A DNA stretch of 64,000 nt from Marinobacter sp. S6332 (GTDB lineage Bacteria; Pseudomonadota; Gammaproteobacteria; Pseudomonadales; Oleiphilaceae), in contig NZ_JALKAP010000003.1 in NCBI RefSeq assembly GCF_023016045.1, forward strand, positions 62,001 through 126,000, in the 5' to 3' direction. Below the pieces are notes generated by a model. That model made no database searches. It was not told the origin of the DNA and saw only the letters and a program-made list of their open reading frames with translations. The first letter of the stretch is position 1, and every line of letters starts with the position of its first letter. A program made the position numbers and the translations under genes. Positions 29,957-39,217 of this stretch are shown piece after piece.

Positions 29957-31516
29957 ATGATTAAGGGTAACGACAAATCAGGCGGAGACTATTCTATAGC
30001 TCAGCTTGGCGACCCGGTAGTTCTTACTCTCAGCGTTGGCTTTATTGCGTTGTTTGTTGGTTTCTCTTTGTTTGATCTCAAAGGCGTAGCCGAGCTGATT
30101 GGTAACGGTTTTGCCTGGACGGCAAAGGTGTTTGGCACCTACTTCCAGATGTTGTTGTTGGCTACATTCTTTATCGCTATTGGTTTGGCTTGCACACCGG
30201 CAGCCAAAGCTAAAATTGGTAATCTGGCCAAACCGGAGATGAGCACCTTCCGTTGGCTATCTATCATTATGTGTACATTACTGGCCGGAGGCGGCGTGTT
30301 CTTTGCCGCTGGTGAGCCCATCTATCACTTTGTTGTGACGCCACCCGCATTTACATCGGAACCCGGCACCGCTGCTGCCGTCTCCAATGCCATGGCGCAA
30401 TCGTTCATGCACTGGGGCTTCCTGGCTTGGGCTGTTCTGGGCACCTTGGCCGCCATCATTCTGGCCCACGCCCACTATGTACAGGGCAAGCCACTGCAAC
30501 CACGTACCCTGCTTTACCCGGTATTCGGTGAACGCATCATGAGCGGCTGGTTAGGCAGTGTTGTAGATGCATGCTGCGTCATTGCTATTGTGGCCGGGAC
30601 TGTTGGCCCCATCGGGTTTCTTGCAACCCAGATGAGTTTTGGTCTGAGCGAACTGTTTGGCCTGACTGATGGTCTGGTAACACAAATGGCTATCCTGATT
30701 GCCTTGGCTATGATCTACGTGACCTCTGCGGCAACCGGTGTTCACCGTGGCATTCAGTTTTTGAGCCGGATGAACGTATTCTTGGCGTTGGCAATCGGGG
30801 CCATTATTTTTGTCTTCGGCCCTACTTTGTTCCTGACCAACACCTACTTCCAGAGCATGGGCCAATACGTGTCATCCTTCATGGCTATGGCGACCATGAC
30901 TGCAGATACAGCCCCGGGCTGGTGGATGCAGTGGTGGACCGTGTTCTTCTTCGCCTGGTTTATTGGCTATGCACCGCTGATGGCCATTTTTGTGGCTCGC
31001 ATCTCTCGCGGCAGAACCATTCGTGAAATGATTTTGGCGGTTGCTGTTATGGCACCCGTTGCCACCACCATCTGGTTTACCCTGCTGGGCGGTTCAGGCA
31101 TCTACTACCAGATGACCGGCGTGATTGATCTGGCTGAAGCGCTAAACAGCTTCCGCTTTGATATAGCAACTCTGACGGTTGCCCAGGCTCTGCCAGGCGG
31201 CGGCTTCATGGCTCTGGCCATTCTGGTACTGACCACGGTTTTTGTTGCCACCACTGGTGACTCCATGAGCTATTCCATTGCCGTTGTGAGCACAGGACAC
31301 GATCAGCCGAATACCTTTGTGCGCGCATTCTGGGGCTTGGCAATGGCAGGTATGGCAGGCATTCTGCTGTACATGGGTGCGGGCCAGATCAGTGTGCTTC
31401 AACAGTTCATTGTGATCACCGCTATTCCGGTGTCGCTGATCCTGCTGCCTTCTCTGTGGCTCGGCCCCAAAGCGGCTTATGCCATGGCACGGGAACAGAA
31501 GCTGATTCCTGAGTAA
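29957..31516 (+). CDS. BCCT-family transporter, copy 1
   Basis: Sodium- or proton-coupled importer of the betaine/choline/carnitine transporter family, 519 residues with about 12 membrane helices. The family signature is WWMQWWTVFFFAWFIGYAPL, followed by the MAIFVARISRGRTIREM region that forms helix 8 and the following loop. The protein is about 93% identical by eye to the second BCCT at 35075-36631. It lacks the long C-terminal osmosensory extension of BetP and so suits nutrient uptake. It belongs to a block with LysR, aldehyde dehydrogenase and a dipeptidase-like protein. Confidence 0.92.
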   Translation: MIKGNDKSGGDYSIAQLGDPVVLTLSVGFIALFVGFSLFDLKGVAELIGNGFAWTAKVFGTYFQMLLLATFFIAIGLACTPAAKAKIGNLAKPEMSTFRWLSIIMCTLLAGGGVFFAAGEPIYHFVVTPPAFTSEPGTAAAVSNAMAQSFMHWGFLAWAVLGTLAAIILAHAHYVQGKPLQPRTLLYPVFGERIMSGWLGSVVDACCVIAIVAGTVGPIGFLATQMSFGLSELFGLTDGLVTQMAILIALAMIYVTSAATGVHRGIQFLSRMNVFLALAIGAIIFVFGPTLFLTNTYFQSMGQYVSSFMAMATMTADTAPGWWMQWWTVFFFAWFIGYAPLMAIFVARISRGRTIREMILAVAVMAPVATTIWFTLLGGSGIYYQMTGVIDLAEALNSFRFDIATLTVAQALPGGGFMALAILVLTTVFVATTGDSMSYSIAVVSTGHDQPNTFVRAFWGLAMAGMAGILLYMGAGQISVLQQFIVITAIPVSLILLPSLWLGPKAAYAMAREQKLIPE

Positions 31517-31525
31517 ACAATACTA

Positions 31526-31563
31526 ATCAGCAGCCTCGGGAGTGTCGCTCTCAGGCTGCTGAT
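31526..31563. terminator. Hairpin between convergent BCCT copy 1 and lysR
   Basis: A perfect 11-bp stem ATCAGCAGCCT/AGGCTGCTGAT (31526-31536, 31553-31563) lies between the two stop codons, with an inner GAG/CTC pair. T-runs are weak, so termination strength is uncertain. Confidence 0.55.
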
Positions 31564-31575
31564 GTTCTTGCCCCA

Positions 31576-32469
31576 TCACACCACGTCATACTGCAGCTTC
31601 GCCAGTACAAAAGAATGCATAGCTTGAGCCGCTGGGCTGAGCGTGCGATTTGCCGCCTGCACCAATCCAATTCTTCGAACCACATCCGGATCACTTAACG
31701 GAATAAAGCACAGGTTAACGCTGTGTTCCGGGAAGGCTAATCTCGGCAGGGTTGTTATGCCAGCACCCGCTTCCAGCATGGCAATCAGTGAAATCATATT
31801 GGAGATGTAAAAGGCGCTGTTCTCAACCAACTCAGTTGCGGCTGTGCCCATCAATAGCCGGGATGTTCCGTTTCGGATCAGCTTTTCGCCCCGCAAGCTA
31901 CGCCAATCCAGCGACGTTTCCGCAGCAAAGGCATGGTCCTTACGACAGACCACACCAACCTTGTCCTCGAACAGGTGGGTGTATTCCAGTTCATCCGTAT
32001 TTTGCCAAAGACTGGTTATTCCCAGATCAACCTCGCCGTGCGCAACCATCTGACACACATAGTGGGCATTTTCATCATGCAAGCTGATATTGAGGCCGGA
32101 AAACTGCTCGATAAACTCCGCCAGAAAAGAGGGCATAATTCGGCTCGCCACTGAGGGTACGGTAGCGATGTGTATATGGCCTTGCTGCCCACCTGCCTCG
32201 CTCACCACTTCTTTTGCAGTGCGATCATGCTGCCCAATCAGGTCACGGAACCTTGGCAAGCAGTACTCACCAAACGGCGTTAGCTTGTTTTGTGCTCCGC
32301 GCTCAAAAAGGTTTTGCCCAAGTCGGCTTTCCAGCTCACGCACCGCCATTGATATGGCTGGCTGGGTACGGTGTAGCCGACGGGACGCCCCGTGAAAACT
32401 TCCCTCTTCCACAACCGTGATCACATAACGTAACTGCTGAATTTTCAGCTCTGGCAATATTGCACTCAC
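31576..32469 (-). CDS. LysR-family transcriptional regulator
   Basis: A 297-residue LysR activator/repressor. The N-terminal winged helix spans residues 8-65 (LRYVITVVEEGSFHGASRRL then HRTQPAISMAVRELESRLG). The periplasmic-binding-like effector domain follows (IHIATVPSVASRIMPSFLAEF). It is closest in style to CysB/NAC-like short LysR proteins; the inducer is unknown. I chose the GTG at 32469 because AAGGAG lies ten bases upstream; a GTG seven codons earlier is possible. It is divergent from the aldehyde dehydrogenase gene over an AT-rich gap, so it probably controls that operon. Confidence 0.9.
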   Translation of the reverse strand: MSAILPELKIQQLRYVITVVEEGSFHGASRRLHRTQPAISMAVRELESRLGQNLFERGAQNKLTPFGEYCLPRFRDLIGQHDRTAKEVVSEAGGQQGHIHIATVPSVASRIMPSFLAEFIEQFSGLNISLHDENAHYVCQMVAHGEVDLGITSLWQNTDELEYTHLFEDKVGVVCRKDHAFAAETSLDWRSLRGEKLIRNGTSRLLMGTAATELVENSAFYISNMISLIAMLEAGAGITTLPRLAFPEHSVNLCFIPLSDPDVVRRIGLVQAANRTLSPAAQAMHSFVLAKLQYDVV

Positions 32470-32564
32470 CTGATAAGCACTCCTTATCACTCAATCTTTA
32501 TAATTGATTATTCTTATTATTACATCTTGACTAGTATGCATGCATCGTAAATAAGGAGGTCGTA

Positions 32565-34004
32565 ATGTCCACTTCTCATCCGCTTTATATCAATGGCCAA
32601 TGGGTAACCGGGGCTAGCAGCATCACCAACACCAGCCCGTCTGATCTCAGCGATGTTATCGGTCAGTATGATCAGGCTACCAACGAGCAAACCAAAGAGG
32701 CCATCAGTGCCGCCCAAGGCGGTTTTGCCCAGTGGAGCCAAAGTGGCCTTGAGCAGCGCTACAATATTCTGATGGCAATCGGTAACGAGCTGATTGCACG
32801 AAAGGACGAGCTGGGCGAGTTGCTTTCCAGAGAAGAGGGCAAACCTCTAGCGGAAGGCAAAGGCGAAGTGTATCGCTCTGGCCAGTTTTTCCATTACTAC
32901 GCTGCTGAGGTGTTGCGCCAGATTGATGAGCGCGCAGAGTCTGTACGCCCTGGCGTAGAAATCGACGTTCGGCGCGAGCCGCTTGGTGTAGTGGGCGTTA
33001 TCAGCCCATGGAACTTCCCGATGGCAACCGCCGTTTGGAAAATTGCCCCGGCACTGGCCTTTGGCAACGCCGTGGTATTCAAGCCCGCCAATCTGGTTCC
33101 AGCCAGCGCTTGGGCGCTGACAGAAATCATCAGCAGGCAGGATTTGCCAGCGGGCACATTTAATCTGGTAATGGGTTCCGGTGGCGAAACCGGCGAAACA
33201 CTGATCAACAGCCCGGATGTCCAGGCCATTACCTTCACCGGCTCCCTAGAAGTCGGCCGTAGGGTTGCAGCAGCTACCGTGGGCAATCTGGTTAAGTGCC
33301 AGCTTGAGATGGGCTCAAAGAACGCTTTGATCGTGCTTGATGATGCAGATCTCGACCTTGCCGTAGAAGCTGCGTTCAACGGTGCCTTTTCAGGTAGCGG
33401 TCAAAAGTGCACCGCATCCTCACGTTTAATCGTTACCGAGGCTGTTCATGATGAGTTTGTGGCAAAGCTGAAGGCACGGCTGGAGCAAGCCAAGGTCGGA
33501 CACGCGCTTGAAGAAGGTGTACAGATTGGCCCCATCGCCGACAAGCGCCAACTGGAATCCAACATGGCGTGGATTGAGCGCGCCAAGGCCGACGGTGCAA
33601 CACTCGCGTTTGGTGGCTCCAGGGTAGATGCCAAAGCCGCTGGTTATTACATGCAGCCTGCGCTGTTCACCAACACCACTAATGACATGGCAATCAACCG
33701 AGATGAAGTATTCGGCCCCATTGCATGCGTTATAAAGGTGCCCGATTACGAAACCGCGCTGACTACTCTGAACGACACCCAATACGGGCTGACCGCAGGC
33801 ATCATCACCAACTCGCTGAAGATCGCTTCGGACTTCAAAGCTCGGGCACAAACCGGCTGTGTAATGGTGAATCTGCCAACCGCAGGCACCGACTACCATG
33901 TTCCGTTTGGAGGCCGTAAAAACTCCAGTTTCGGTCCCCGTGAGCAAGGTCAGTACGCCCGCGAATTCTACACCGTTGTGAAGACCTGCTACGTGCGGGC
34001 CTGA
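32565..34004 (+). CDS. NAD(P)-dependent aldehyde dehydrogenase
   Basis: Oxidises an aldehyde to its acid, 479 residues. It shows the ALDH landmarks: ISPWNFPMAT near 143-152, FTGSLEVGRR, the catalytic glutamate in LEMGSKN, the nucleophile in GSGQKCTASSR near residue 285, and the C-terminal FGGRKNSSFGPREQG. It resembles succinate-/2-oxoglutarate-semialdehyde dehydrogenases. AAGGAGG lies 8 bases before the ATG. It is followed after 16 bases by the dipeptidase-like gene, so the two are an operon, and it is divergent from lysR. Confidence 0.92.
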   Translation: MSTSHPLYINGQWVTGASSITNTSPSDLSDVIGQYDQATNEQTKEAISAAQGGFAQWSQSGLEQRYNILMAIGNELIARKDELGELLSREEGKPLAEGKGEVYRSGQFFHYYAAEVLRQIDERAESVRPGVEIDVRREPLGVVGVISPWNFPMATAVWKIAPALAFGNAVVFKPANLVPASAWALTEIISRQDLPAGTFNLVMGSGGETGETLINSPDVQAITFTGSLEVGRRVAAATVGNLVKCQLEMGSKNALIVLDDADLDLAVEAAFNGAFSGSGQKCTASSRLIVTEAVHDEFVAKLKARLEQAKVGHALEEGVQIGPIADKRQLESNMAWIERAKADGATLAFGGSRVDAKAAGYYMQPALFTNTTNDMAINRDEVFGPIACVIKVPDYETALTTLNDTQYGLTAGIITNSLKIASDFKARAQTGCVMVNLPTAGTDYHVPFGGRKNSSFGPREQGQYAREFYTVVKTCYVRA

Positions 34005-34020
34005 TAAGAGGACGAATTCC

Positions 34021-34998
34021 ATGCTCACCATTGATGGACTTCAATACTCCAACTGGTCCCGGGAGATATTCGAGCAGATGCGTGCTGGCGGTGTTTCCGC
34101 CGTGCACGCCACTCTGGTGTACCACGAGAACACACGGGAGACCCTGTCTCGCTTTGGCGACTGGAACCGGCGCTTCGAGCAACACAGCGACCTGATCATG
34201 CCGGTCTATGAAGCAGAGGATATTCAGCTAGCACAGGAAGCTGGCCGAATCGGCATCTTCTTTGGCGCCCAGAACTGCTCGCCTATTGAAGATGATATCG
34301 ACATGATCGAGGTGATGCGTCGCCTCGGCTTGATGATCATGCAGCTCACCTACAACAACCAGAGCCTGCTGGCCGCAGGTTGTTATGAAGCTGAAGACAG
34401 CGGCGTGAGCCGGTTTGGCCGCCAGGCCATCGCGGAAATGAACCGTGTGGGCATGATCATTGATATGTCCCACAGTTCGGAGCGGTCTACTTTGGATGCC
34501 ATTGAGCTATCCAGCCGGCCAGTGATTATCTCCCATGCTAACCCGACATTCTTCCACCCGGCCAAGCGAAATAAATCAAATACCGTGCTGAAAGCCATCG
34601 CACAAAGCGAGGGGCTGTTGGGTTTCTCGGTGTATCCGTTCCACCTCAAAGATGGCCCGGACTGCACTCTTGAAAGCTTCTGCAACATGGTGGCCGATAC
34701 TGCGGATTTGATGGGTATAGACCACATCGGCATTGGCACGGATTTGTGCCAAGGGCAGCCGCAGTCAGTTCTGGACTGGATGCGCAACGGGCGCTGGTCA
34801 AAGGAAATGGATTTTGGCGAGGGCAATAAAGCCAATGCTGGCTGGCCTAGGCCTCTGTCTTGGTTCAAGGATAACCGCGACTTCCCTGCCATTATCGAGG
34901 GTTTGCGACAAAAAGGATTTAACGAAGCAGAGATAGAAAAAATCATGGGTCTCAACTGGCTGAACCAACTCAAAATCGGTACCAAGCCTTTGCAATGA
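34021..34998 (+). CDS. Membrane-dipeptidase (M19)-like protein lacking part of the metal site
   Basis: A 325-residue TIM-barrel of the renal dipeptidase family. The histidine and aspartate ligands later in the fold remain (IDMSHSS, IISHAN, IGIGTDL). The N-terminal HxD pair is replaced (IDGLQYSNWS instead of IDGHxD), and the bridging glutamate is Gln (FFGAQNC). From memory, the same changes occur in dipeptidase-like proteins of glycine-betaine catabolic clusters in pseudomonads. It may be a non-peptidase hydrolase of a quaternary-amine pathway. It sits between the aldehyde dehydrogenase and the second BCCT. Confidence 0.82.
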   Translation: MLTIDGLQYSNWSREIFEQMRAGGVSAVHATLVYHENTRETLSRFGDWNRRFEQHSDLIMPVYEAEDIQLAQEAGRIGIFFGAQNCSPIEDDIDMIEVMRRLGLMIMQLTYNNQSLLAAGCYEAEDSGVSRFGRQAIAEMNRVGMIIDMSHSSERSTLDAIELSSRPVIISHANPTFFHPAKRNKSNTVLKAIAQSEGLLGFSVYPFHLKDGPDCTLESFCNMVADTADLMGIDHIGIGTDLCQGQPQSVLDWMRNGRWSKEMDFGEGNKANAGWPRPLSWFKDNRDFPAIIEGLRQKGFNEAEIEKIMGLNWLNQLKIGTKPLQ

Positions 34999-35074
34999 CT
35001 TTGAAATGCCAGCAAGCACGGATGGCCACACAGCACAGATAGGACAAGGTGCAAAAACAACAAAGGTAGGCATC

Positions 35075-36631
35075 ATGAAAAACAATAACATCAAGCCAGG
35101 TGGAGACTATTCCATAGCACAGCTTGGCGACCCGGTAGTCCTTACCCTCAGTGTGGGCTTTATCGCCCTGTTTGTGGGCTTTTCCTTGTTCGATATCGAA
35201 GGCGTGGCCGAGCTCATCGGCAACGGCTTCGCCTGGACAGCCAAAGTATTTGGCACTTACTTCCAGTTGCTACTGTTGGCAACTTTCTTTATTGCCATCG
35301 GCCTAGCATGCACTCCCGCAGCCAAAGCCAAAATCGGCAACCTCGACAAGCCGGAGATGAGCACCTTCCGCTGGCTGTCCATCATTATGTGTACCCTGCT
35401 GGCCGGTGGCGGCGTCTTTTTTGCCGCTGGCGAACCCATTTATCACTTTGTGGTTACCCCTCCGGCATTCTCCACAGAACCGGGAACCGCAGAAGCAGTA
35501 TCCAAAGCGCTGGCACAGTCTTTTATGCACTGGGGCTTCCTGGCTTGGGCGGTACTGGGCACTCTGGCGGCGATTATTCTGGCTCATGCACACTATGTGA
35601 AGGGTAAACCTCTGCAACCACGCACACTGCTTTACCCGGTGTTTGGTGAGCGCATCATGAGTGGCTGGTTAGGCAGTGTTGTAGACGCATGCTGTGTTAT
35701 CGCCATTGTGGCTGGCACGGTTGGCCCTATCGGCTTTCTGGCGACCCAGATGAGCTTTGGCTTGAGTGAACTGTTTGGTTTGACCGACGGTATTACCACA
35801 CAAATGGTGATTTTGGTTGCACTGGCGCTGATCTACGTAACCTCGGCGGTTACCGGTGTACACCGGGGCATTCAGTTCCTGAGCCGTATGAACGTGTTTC
35901 TGGCTCTGGCTATTGGTGCCATTATTTTCATCTTCGGCCCAACGCTGTACTTCACCAACACCTACGTTCAGAGCATGGGTGAGTATGTGTCTTCGTTCAT
36001 GGCCATGGCGACTATGACCGCAGACACTGCTCCTGACTGGTGGATGCAGTGGTGGACGGTGTTCTTTTTTGCCTGGTTTATCGGCTACGCGCCTCTGATG
36101 GCTATCTTCGTTGCCCGCATTTCCCGGGGCAGAACCATTCGCGACATGATTCTGGCCGTCGCAGTGATGGCACCGATTGCCACCACTGTCTGGTTCACCC
36201 TGCTGGGTGGTTCGGGTATCTACTACCAGATGACAGGCGAGATTGATCTGACTGAAGCCCTGAACAACTTCCGCTTTGATGTGGCCACGCTCACCGTAGC
36301 ACAAGCACTGCCGGGCGGTAGCTTTATGGCGCTGGCAATTCTGGTACTGACCACCGTGTTTGTGGCCACCACCGGTGATTCCATGAGCTATTCCATTGCT
36401 GTCACCAGCACTGGTCACGATCAGCCGAACACCTTTGTTCGTGCCTTCTGGGGCATGGCGATGGCCGGTATGGCCGCTATCCTTCTGTACATGGGTGCGG
36501 GCCAGATCGGGGTGTTGCAGCAGTTCATTGTGATCACCGCTATCCCGGTGTCATTCATTCTGCTGCCCTCTCTGTGGCTTGGGCCCAAAGCTGCCTATGC
36601 TATGGCACGAGAGCAGAAACTCATTTCCTGA
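35075..36631 (+). CDS. BCCT-family transporter, copy 2
   Basis: A 518-residue betaine/choline/carnitine-type transporter, about 93% identical by eye to copy 1 at 29957-31516; most differences are conservative and many codons differ silently. The start at 35075 (MKNNNIKPGGDYS) has AAGGTAGG upstream; the frame is open 23 codons further without homology. It lies 76 bases after the dipeptidase-like gene and 51 bases before the unknown 584-residue gene, so one transcript from the aldehyde dehydrogenase through RidA is plausible. Confidence 0.92.
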   Translation: MKNNNIKPGGDYSIAQLGDPVVLTLSVGFIALFVGFSLFDIEGVAELIGNGFAWTAKVFGTYFQLLLLATFFIAIGLACTPAAKAKIGNLDKPEMSTFRWLSIIMCTLLAGGGVFFAAGEPIYHFVVTPPAFSTEPGTAEAVSKALAQSFMHWGFLAWAVLGTLAAIILAHAHYVKGKPLQPRTLLYPVFGERIMSGWLGSVVDACCVIAIVAGTVGPIGFLATQMSFGLSELFGLTDGITTQMVILVALALIYVTSAVTGVHRGIQFLSRMNVFLALAIGAIIFIFGPTLYFTNTYVQSMGEYVSSFMAMATMTADTAPDWWMQWWTVFFFAWFIGYAPLMAIFVARISRGRTIRDMILAVAVMAPIATTVWFTLLGGSGIYYQMTGEIDLTEALNNFRFDVATLTVAQALPGGSFMALAILVLTTVFVATTGDSMSYSIAVTSTGHDQPNTFVRAFWGMAMAGMAAILLYMGAGQIGVLQQFIVITAIPVSFILLPSLWLGPKAAYAMAREQKLIS

Positions 36632-36682
36632 TAACTTTGAACACTAGCCTGTAGATATGCCTGTAAGGGCAAGGGTGAGATC

Positions 36683-38437
36683 ATGATTTCAGCAACCTCA
36701 GCATCCGCACCACAAGACAACCTACGCCCTGCAAGCGAGGTTATGAAGCTGGAACGACTAGGCAGTATGTTTGCTAGCAGGCTCAGCTTTGTTAGATCGC
36801 TAATGCGAAAAATGATCGCCGAAAGCTGGCAGATTACCAATACGGTGTTTGATCTGGATTCAAAGGGCCACGGTCTGGCGATCTACCGGATTGCAACACC
36901 GGGTAACTACTACGAGTGTGTGATTTTTTCCAGAGACCTGGCTCCGGAAATGCGGTCTGACCGGGTAATAGCGGAAGCATGGGATGTCACCTTTGCTCTG
37001 GTTGAAGGTGAAGCAGAAAGCTCGCTGCTGGAACAAATGGCGGCCAACGTGCCCTTGCAGGAAGCCGGCCGCCAGCACCCGAGGGTGCTTGTGCTCTCGC
37101 GGGCCAACAAAAGCCTGCGCAATTTCAGCCAGTTTTTAGCAGCTCTTTCTGAAGGAAAACAACCTGATCCTGCGTGGCTAACGGCCGTTGGATATCTCTA
37201 TAGAACCACTGCAGTTTATGGCAACGGCAAGTTTGGCATTGCTGACTTTGCCCGCCTTGAACGCAATCCGGACTTCAATCGTCCATTTGCAGCCCAGATG
37301 CTGGCCGTTTACGTGCTGCGGCAGTTCTCAGTGGAACAGCTGAATTATCTGGCAAAAACACAGTCCCCCGATCAGGCGGTACCTTTGCACCCTGAGCTAC
37401 AACGCTATTTGGGCATTGGCAACTCCACAGGGCTTGGCATGGCGCCGTTCCTTATCAATCACCCACAACTGATTCAGCAGTGGGTTTACGGTAGAGAGCG
37501 CGCTCTGGCCTTTGCCCGTGCAGAGCCTGCAAATGAACAAACCCACAAGGCATTGCGATCTCTGATGGCTCGTGCCTTAAAGCACCTGCAGCAGACCATC
37601 ACTGAAGATGAGGAACAGACCCTGCGCAATCGGGAAACAGCCAAGTCGGTTATTGAAGTTATTGAATGGCTCGATAGCACGCCAGCACACCAGGGGCTTT
37701 ATGAAGAGCTAATAAGCTGGGCCGGGAATCACTGCTCACTTGAGGCTCAGGAACTCATCAACACCATGCTGATAGAGCTGTACCCGGAACTGGTTGAGCC
37801 TATTGATGATGAACTGGGCTGTCAGGAATCCATGGACCTGAAGCCAGACATGAAAGCCTCGAAACTGCGCGACCTGATTCACGAAAAATTTGATTGGGCT
37901 CTGAGTTACCGCGAGGACTGCCCCGATGACAACTACTGGTTCTGGTACCGCTCCGTCGAAAAAGAGGAACCCAGGTTGGGCATTCGCGGGACGGAATCTG
38001 GCGCAGAGAAGGAGTTGGCCCTCGCGGTTGGCCCACGGATTAGCCGCTGCCTTACAAAGCTGGATGAATTTCTGGAAAGCATCCCAAATGCCATAGTGGT
38101 GGAGTTTCTCATGGCTAATCCGGGTCAGAAGGAATGCGTGCGCCGCATCCAAACTCTGGGAGACACACCGTACGGGGAGATCCGCGCAAACCTCTGGCAC
38201 AGGGGCATGAAACCTATGCACCTGTTAAGAACCAAACTGTCGTTTTTTGGTGCCAGCCGGTTTGATCCAAAGTCTGACCGTTGGGTGCGTATTACCTTGT
38301 TTCAGGGGGCACCACTGCCTCGTGAACTGAACGATCCTAATCTCCCGTTACACCAATTGGATGACTGGGGCTTTCCTCTGGAACCTGACCTCGAAGGTAT
38401 AGAGAACGGCCAGAAAGCCCGAGGTGACAAGCTATGA
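36683..38437 (+). CDS. Conserved-looking protein of unknown function, 584 residues
   Basis: I do not recognise this family. It is soluble, without signal peptide or membrane helices. Visible features are an amphipathic N-terminus, an alpha/beta region near 60-130 (LAIYRIATPGNYYECVIFS), and a mostly helical middle (210-390). An acidic stretch with EDCPDDNYWFWYRSVEKEEPR-like residues lies near 415-435, and a C-terminal domain includes WVRITLFQGAPLPRELN. GGGTGAG precedes the start. Its stop overlaps the start of the DUF3726 gene (ATGA), so the two proteins are made together and probably act together. Confidence 0.8.
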   Translation: MISATSASAPQDNLRPASEVMKLERLGSMFASRLSFVRSLMRKMIAESWQITNTVFDLDSKGHGLAIYRIATPGNYYECVIFSRDLAPEMRSDRVIAEAWDVTFALVEGEAESSLLEQMAANVPLQEAGRQHPRVLVLSRANKSLRNFSQFLAALSEGKQPDPAWLTAVGYLYRTTAVYGNGKFGIADFARLERNPDFNRPFAAQMLAVYVLRQFSVEQLNYLAKTQSPDQAVPLHPELQRYLGIGNSTGLGMAPFLINHPQLIQQWVYGRERALAFARAEPANEQTHKALRSLMARALKHLQQTITEDEEQTLRNRETAKSVIEVIEWLDSTPAHQGLYEELISWAGNHCSLEAQELINTMLIELYPELVEPIDDELGCQESMDLKPDMKASKLRDLIHEKFDWALSYREDCPDDNYWFWYRSVEKEEPRLGIRGTESGAEKELALAVGPRISRCLTKLDEFLESIPNAIVVEFLMANPGQKECVRRIQTLGDTPYGEIRANLWHRGMKPMHLLRTKLSFFGASRFDPKSDRWVRITLFQGAPLPRELNDPNLPLHQLDDWGFPLEPDLEGIENGQKARGDKL

Positions 38438-39201
38438 AAGTGTCATACAACGAGCTGCAAGTGCTCTCTCGAAAGGCGTTCATCGGAATAGGCTTTGACG
38501 ACGGTGACGCCAGCGATGCCGCCGACATGGTGGCCTGGATGGAAGCCCATGGTCTTAAGGGCTTAGCGGCTCTGGGGAAAGGTCTGGACTTTCTGCTCAA
38601 CGAAGACAAATCCCAGCCGCCCAAGCTGATCTACCAGGATGCGGATTTGTGCGTTGTAGACGCCCAGAACAAAACGATTCTGGGCCACGCCAGCCTGGCA
38701 ATTGAGCTGGGCTATGCAAAATGTCGAGCCAGAGGCCTCTCGGTTACCAAAATCCGCCACTGCCATAATCGAATGCTGATTGTGGGATATCTTTCCCGCA
38801 TCGCCCGCCGTGACATGAGCGTTACCGCATTCTGGCGCGACTCTCACGAGCCGTTGACAGAAATTCTGGTGAGCTTTAAATCAGGCGAGGCAGAGCCGGA
38901 CATATGTATGTACGGCTTGCCCGCCACGCCAGACGATACCGAACCCAACGATGGCATAACACTGGTGATGGTGAACCACGTAGACCTTCTACCAAACCTA
39001 AAACCCGAAGCGCCGGCAAATGATCTGATTTTGCAAAATCGCGCTGCGATGCTGGACTGGCATGAGCGATCACTCGTTGATGGCATCGAAGTAGACACTG
39101 CGCTTTGGGAGCGACTCAAAGTACTGGCAACAAAAATGCTGGTAGAAGCTTCCGACGATTCACGCCAAGGCGCTGGCGCCGGAACAACCGACAACGATTG
39201 A
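38434..39201 (+). CDS. DUF3726 domain protein
   Basis: A 255-residue protein that I assign to DUF3726; no function is known. Its first 45 residues (VSYNELQVLSRKAFIGIGFD, then DAADMVAWMEAHGLKGL) resemble the N-terminal helices of the malate/L-lactate (Ldh_2, sulfolactate) dehydrogenase family. The NAD-binding body of that family is not evident, so this may be a diverged relative. It is translationally coupled to the 584-residue protein upstream and followed 16 bases later by the RidA-family gene. Confidence 0.72.
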   Translation: MKVSYNELQVLSRKAFIGIGFDDGDASDAADMVAWMEAHGLKGLAALGKGLDFLLNEDKSQPPKLIYQDADLCVVDAQNKTILGHASLAIELGYAKCRARGLSVTKIRHCHNRMLIVGYLSRIARRDMSVTAFWRDSHEPLTEILVSFKSGEAEPDICMYGLPATPDDTEPNDGITLVMVNHVDLLPNLKPEAPANDLILQNRAAMLDWHERSLVDGIEVDTALWERLKVLATKMLVEASDDSRQGAGAGTTDND

Positions 39202-39217
39202 TACCAAGGAGTCACTG

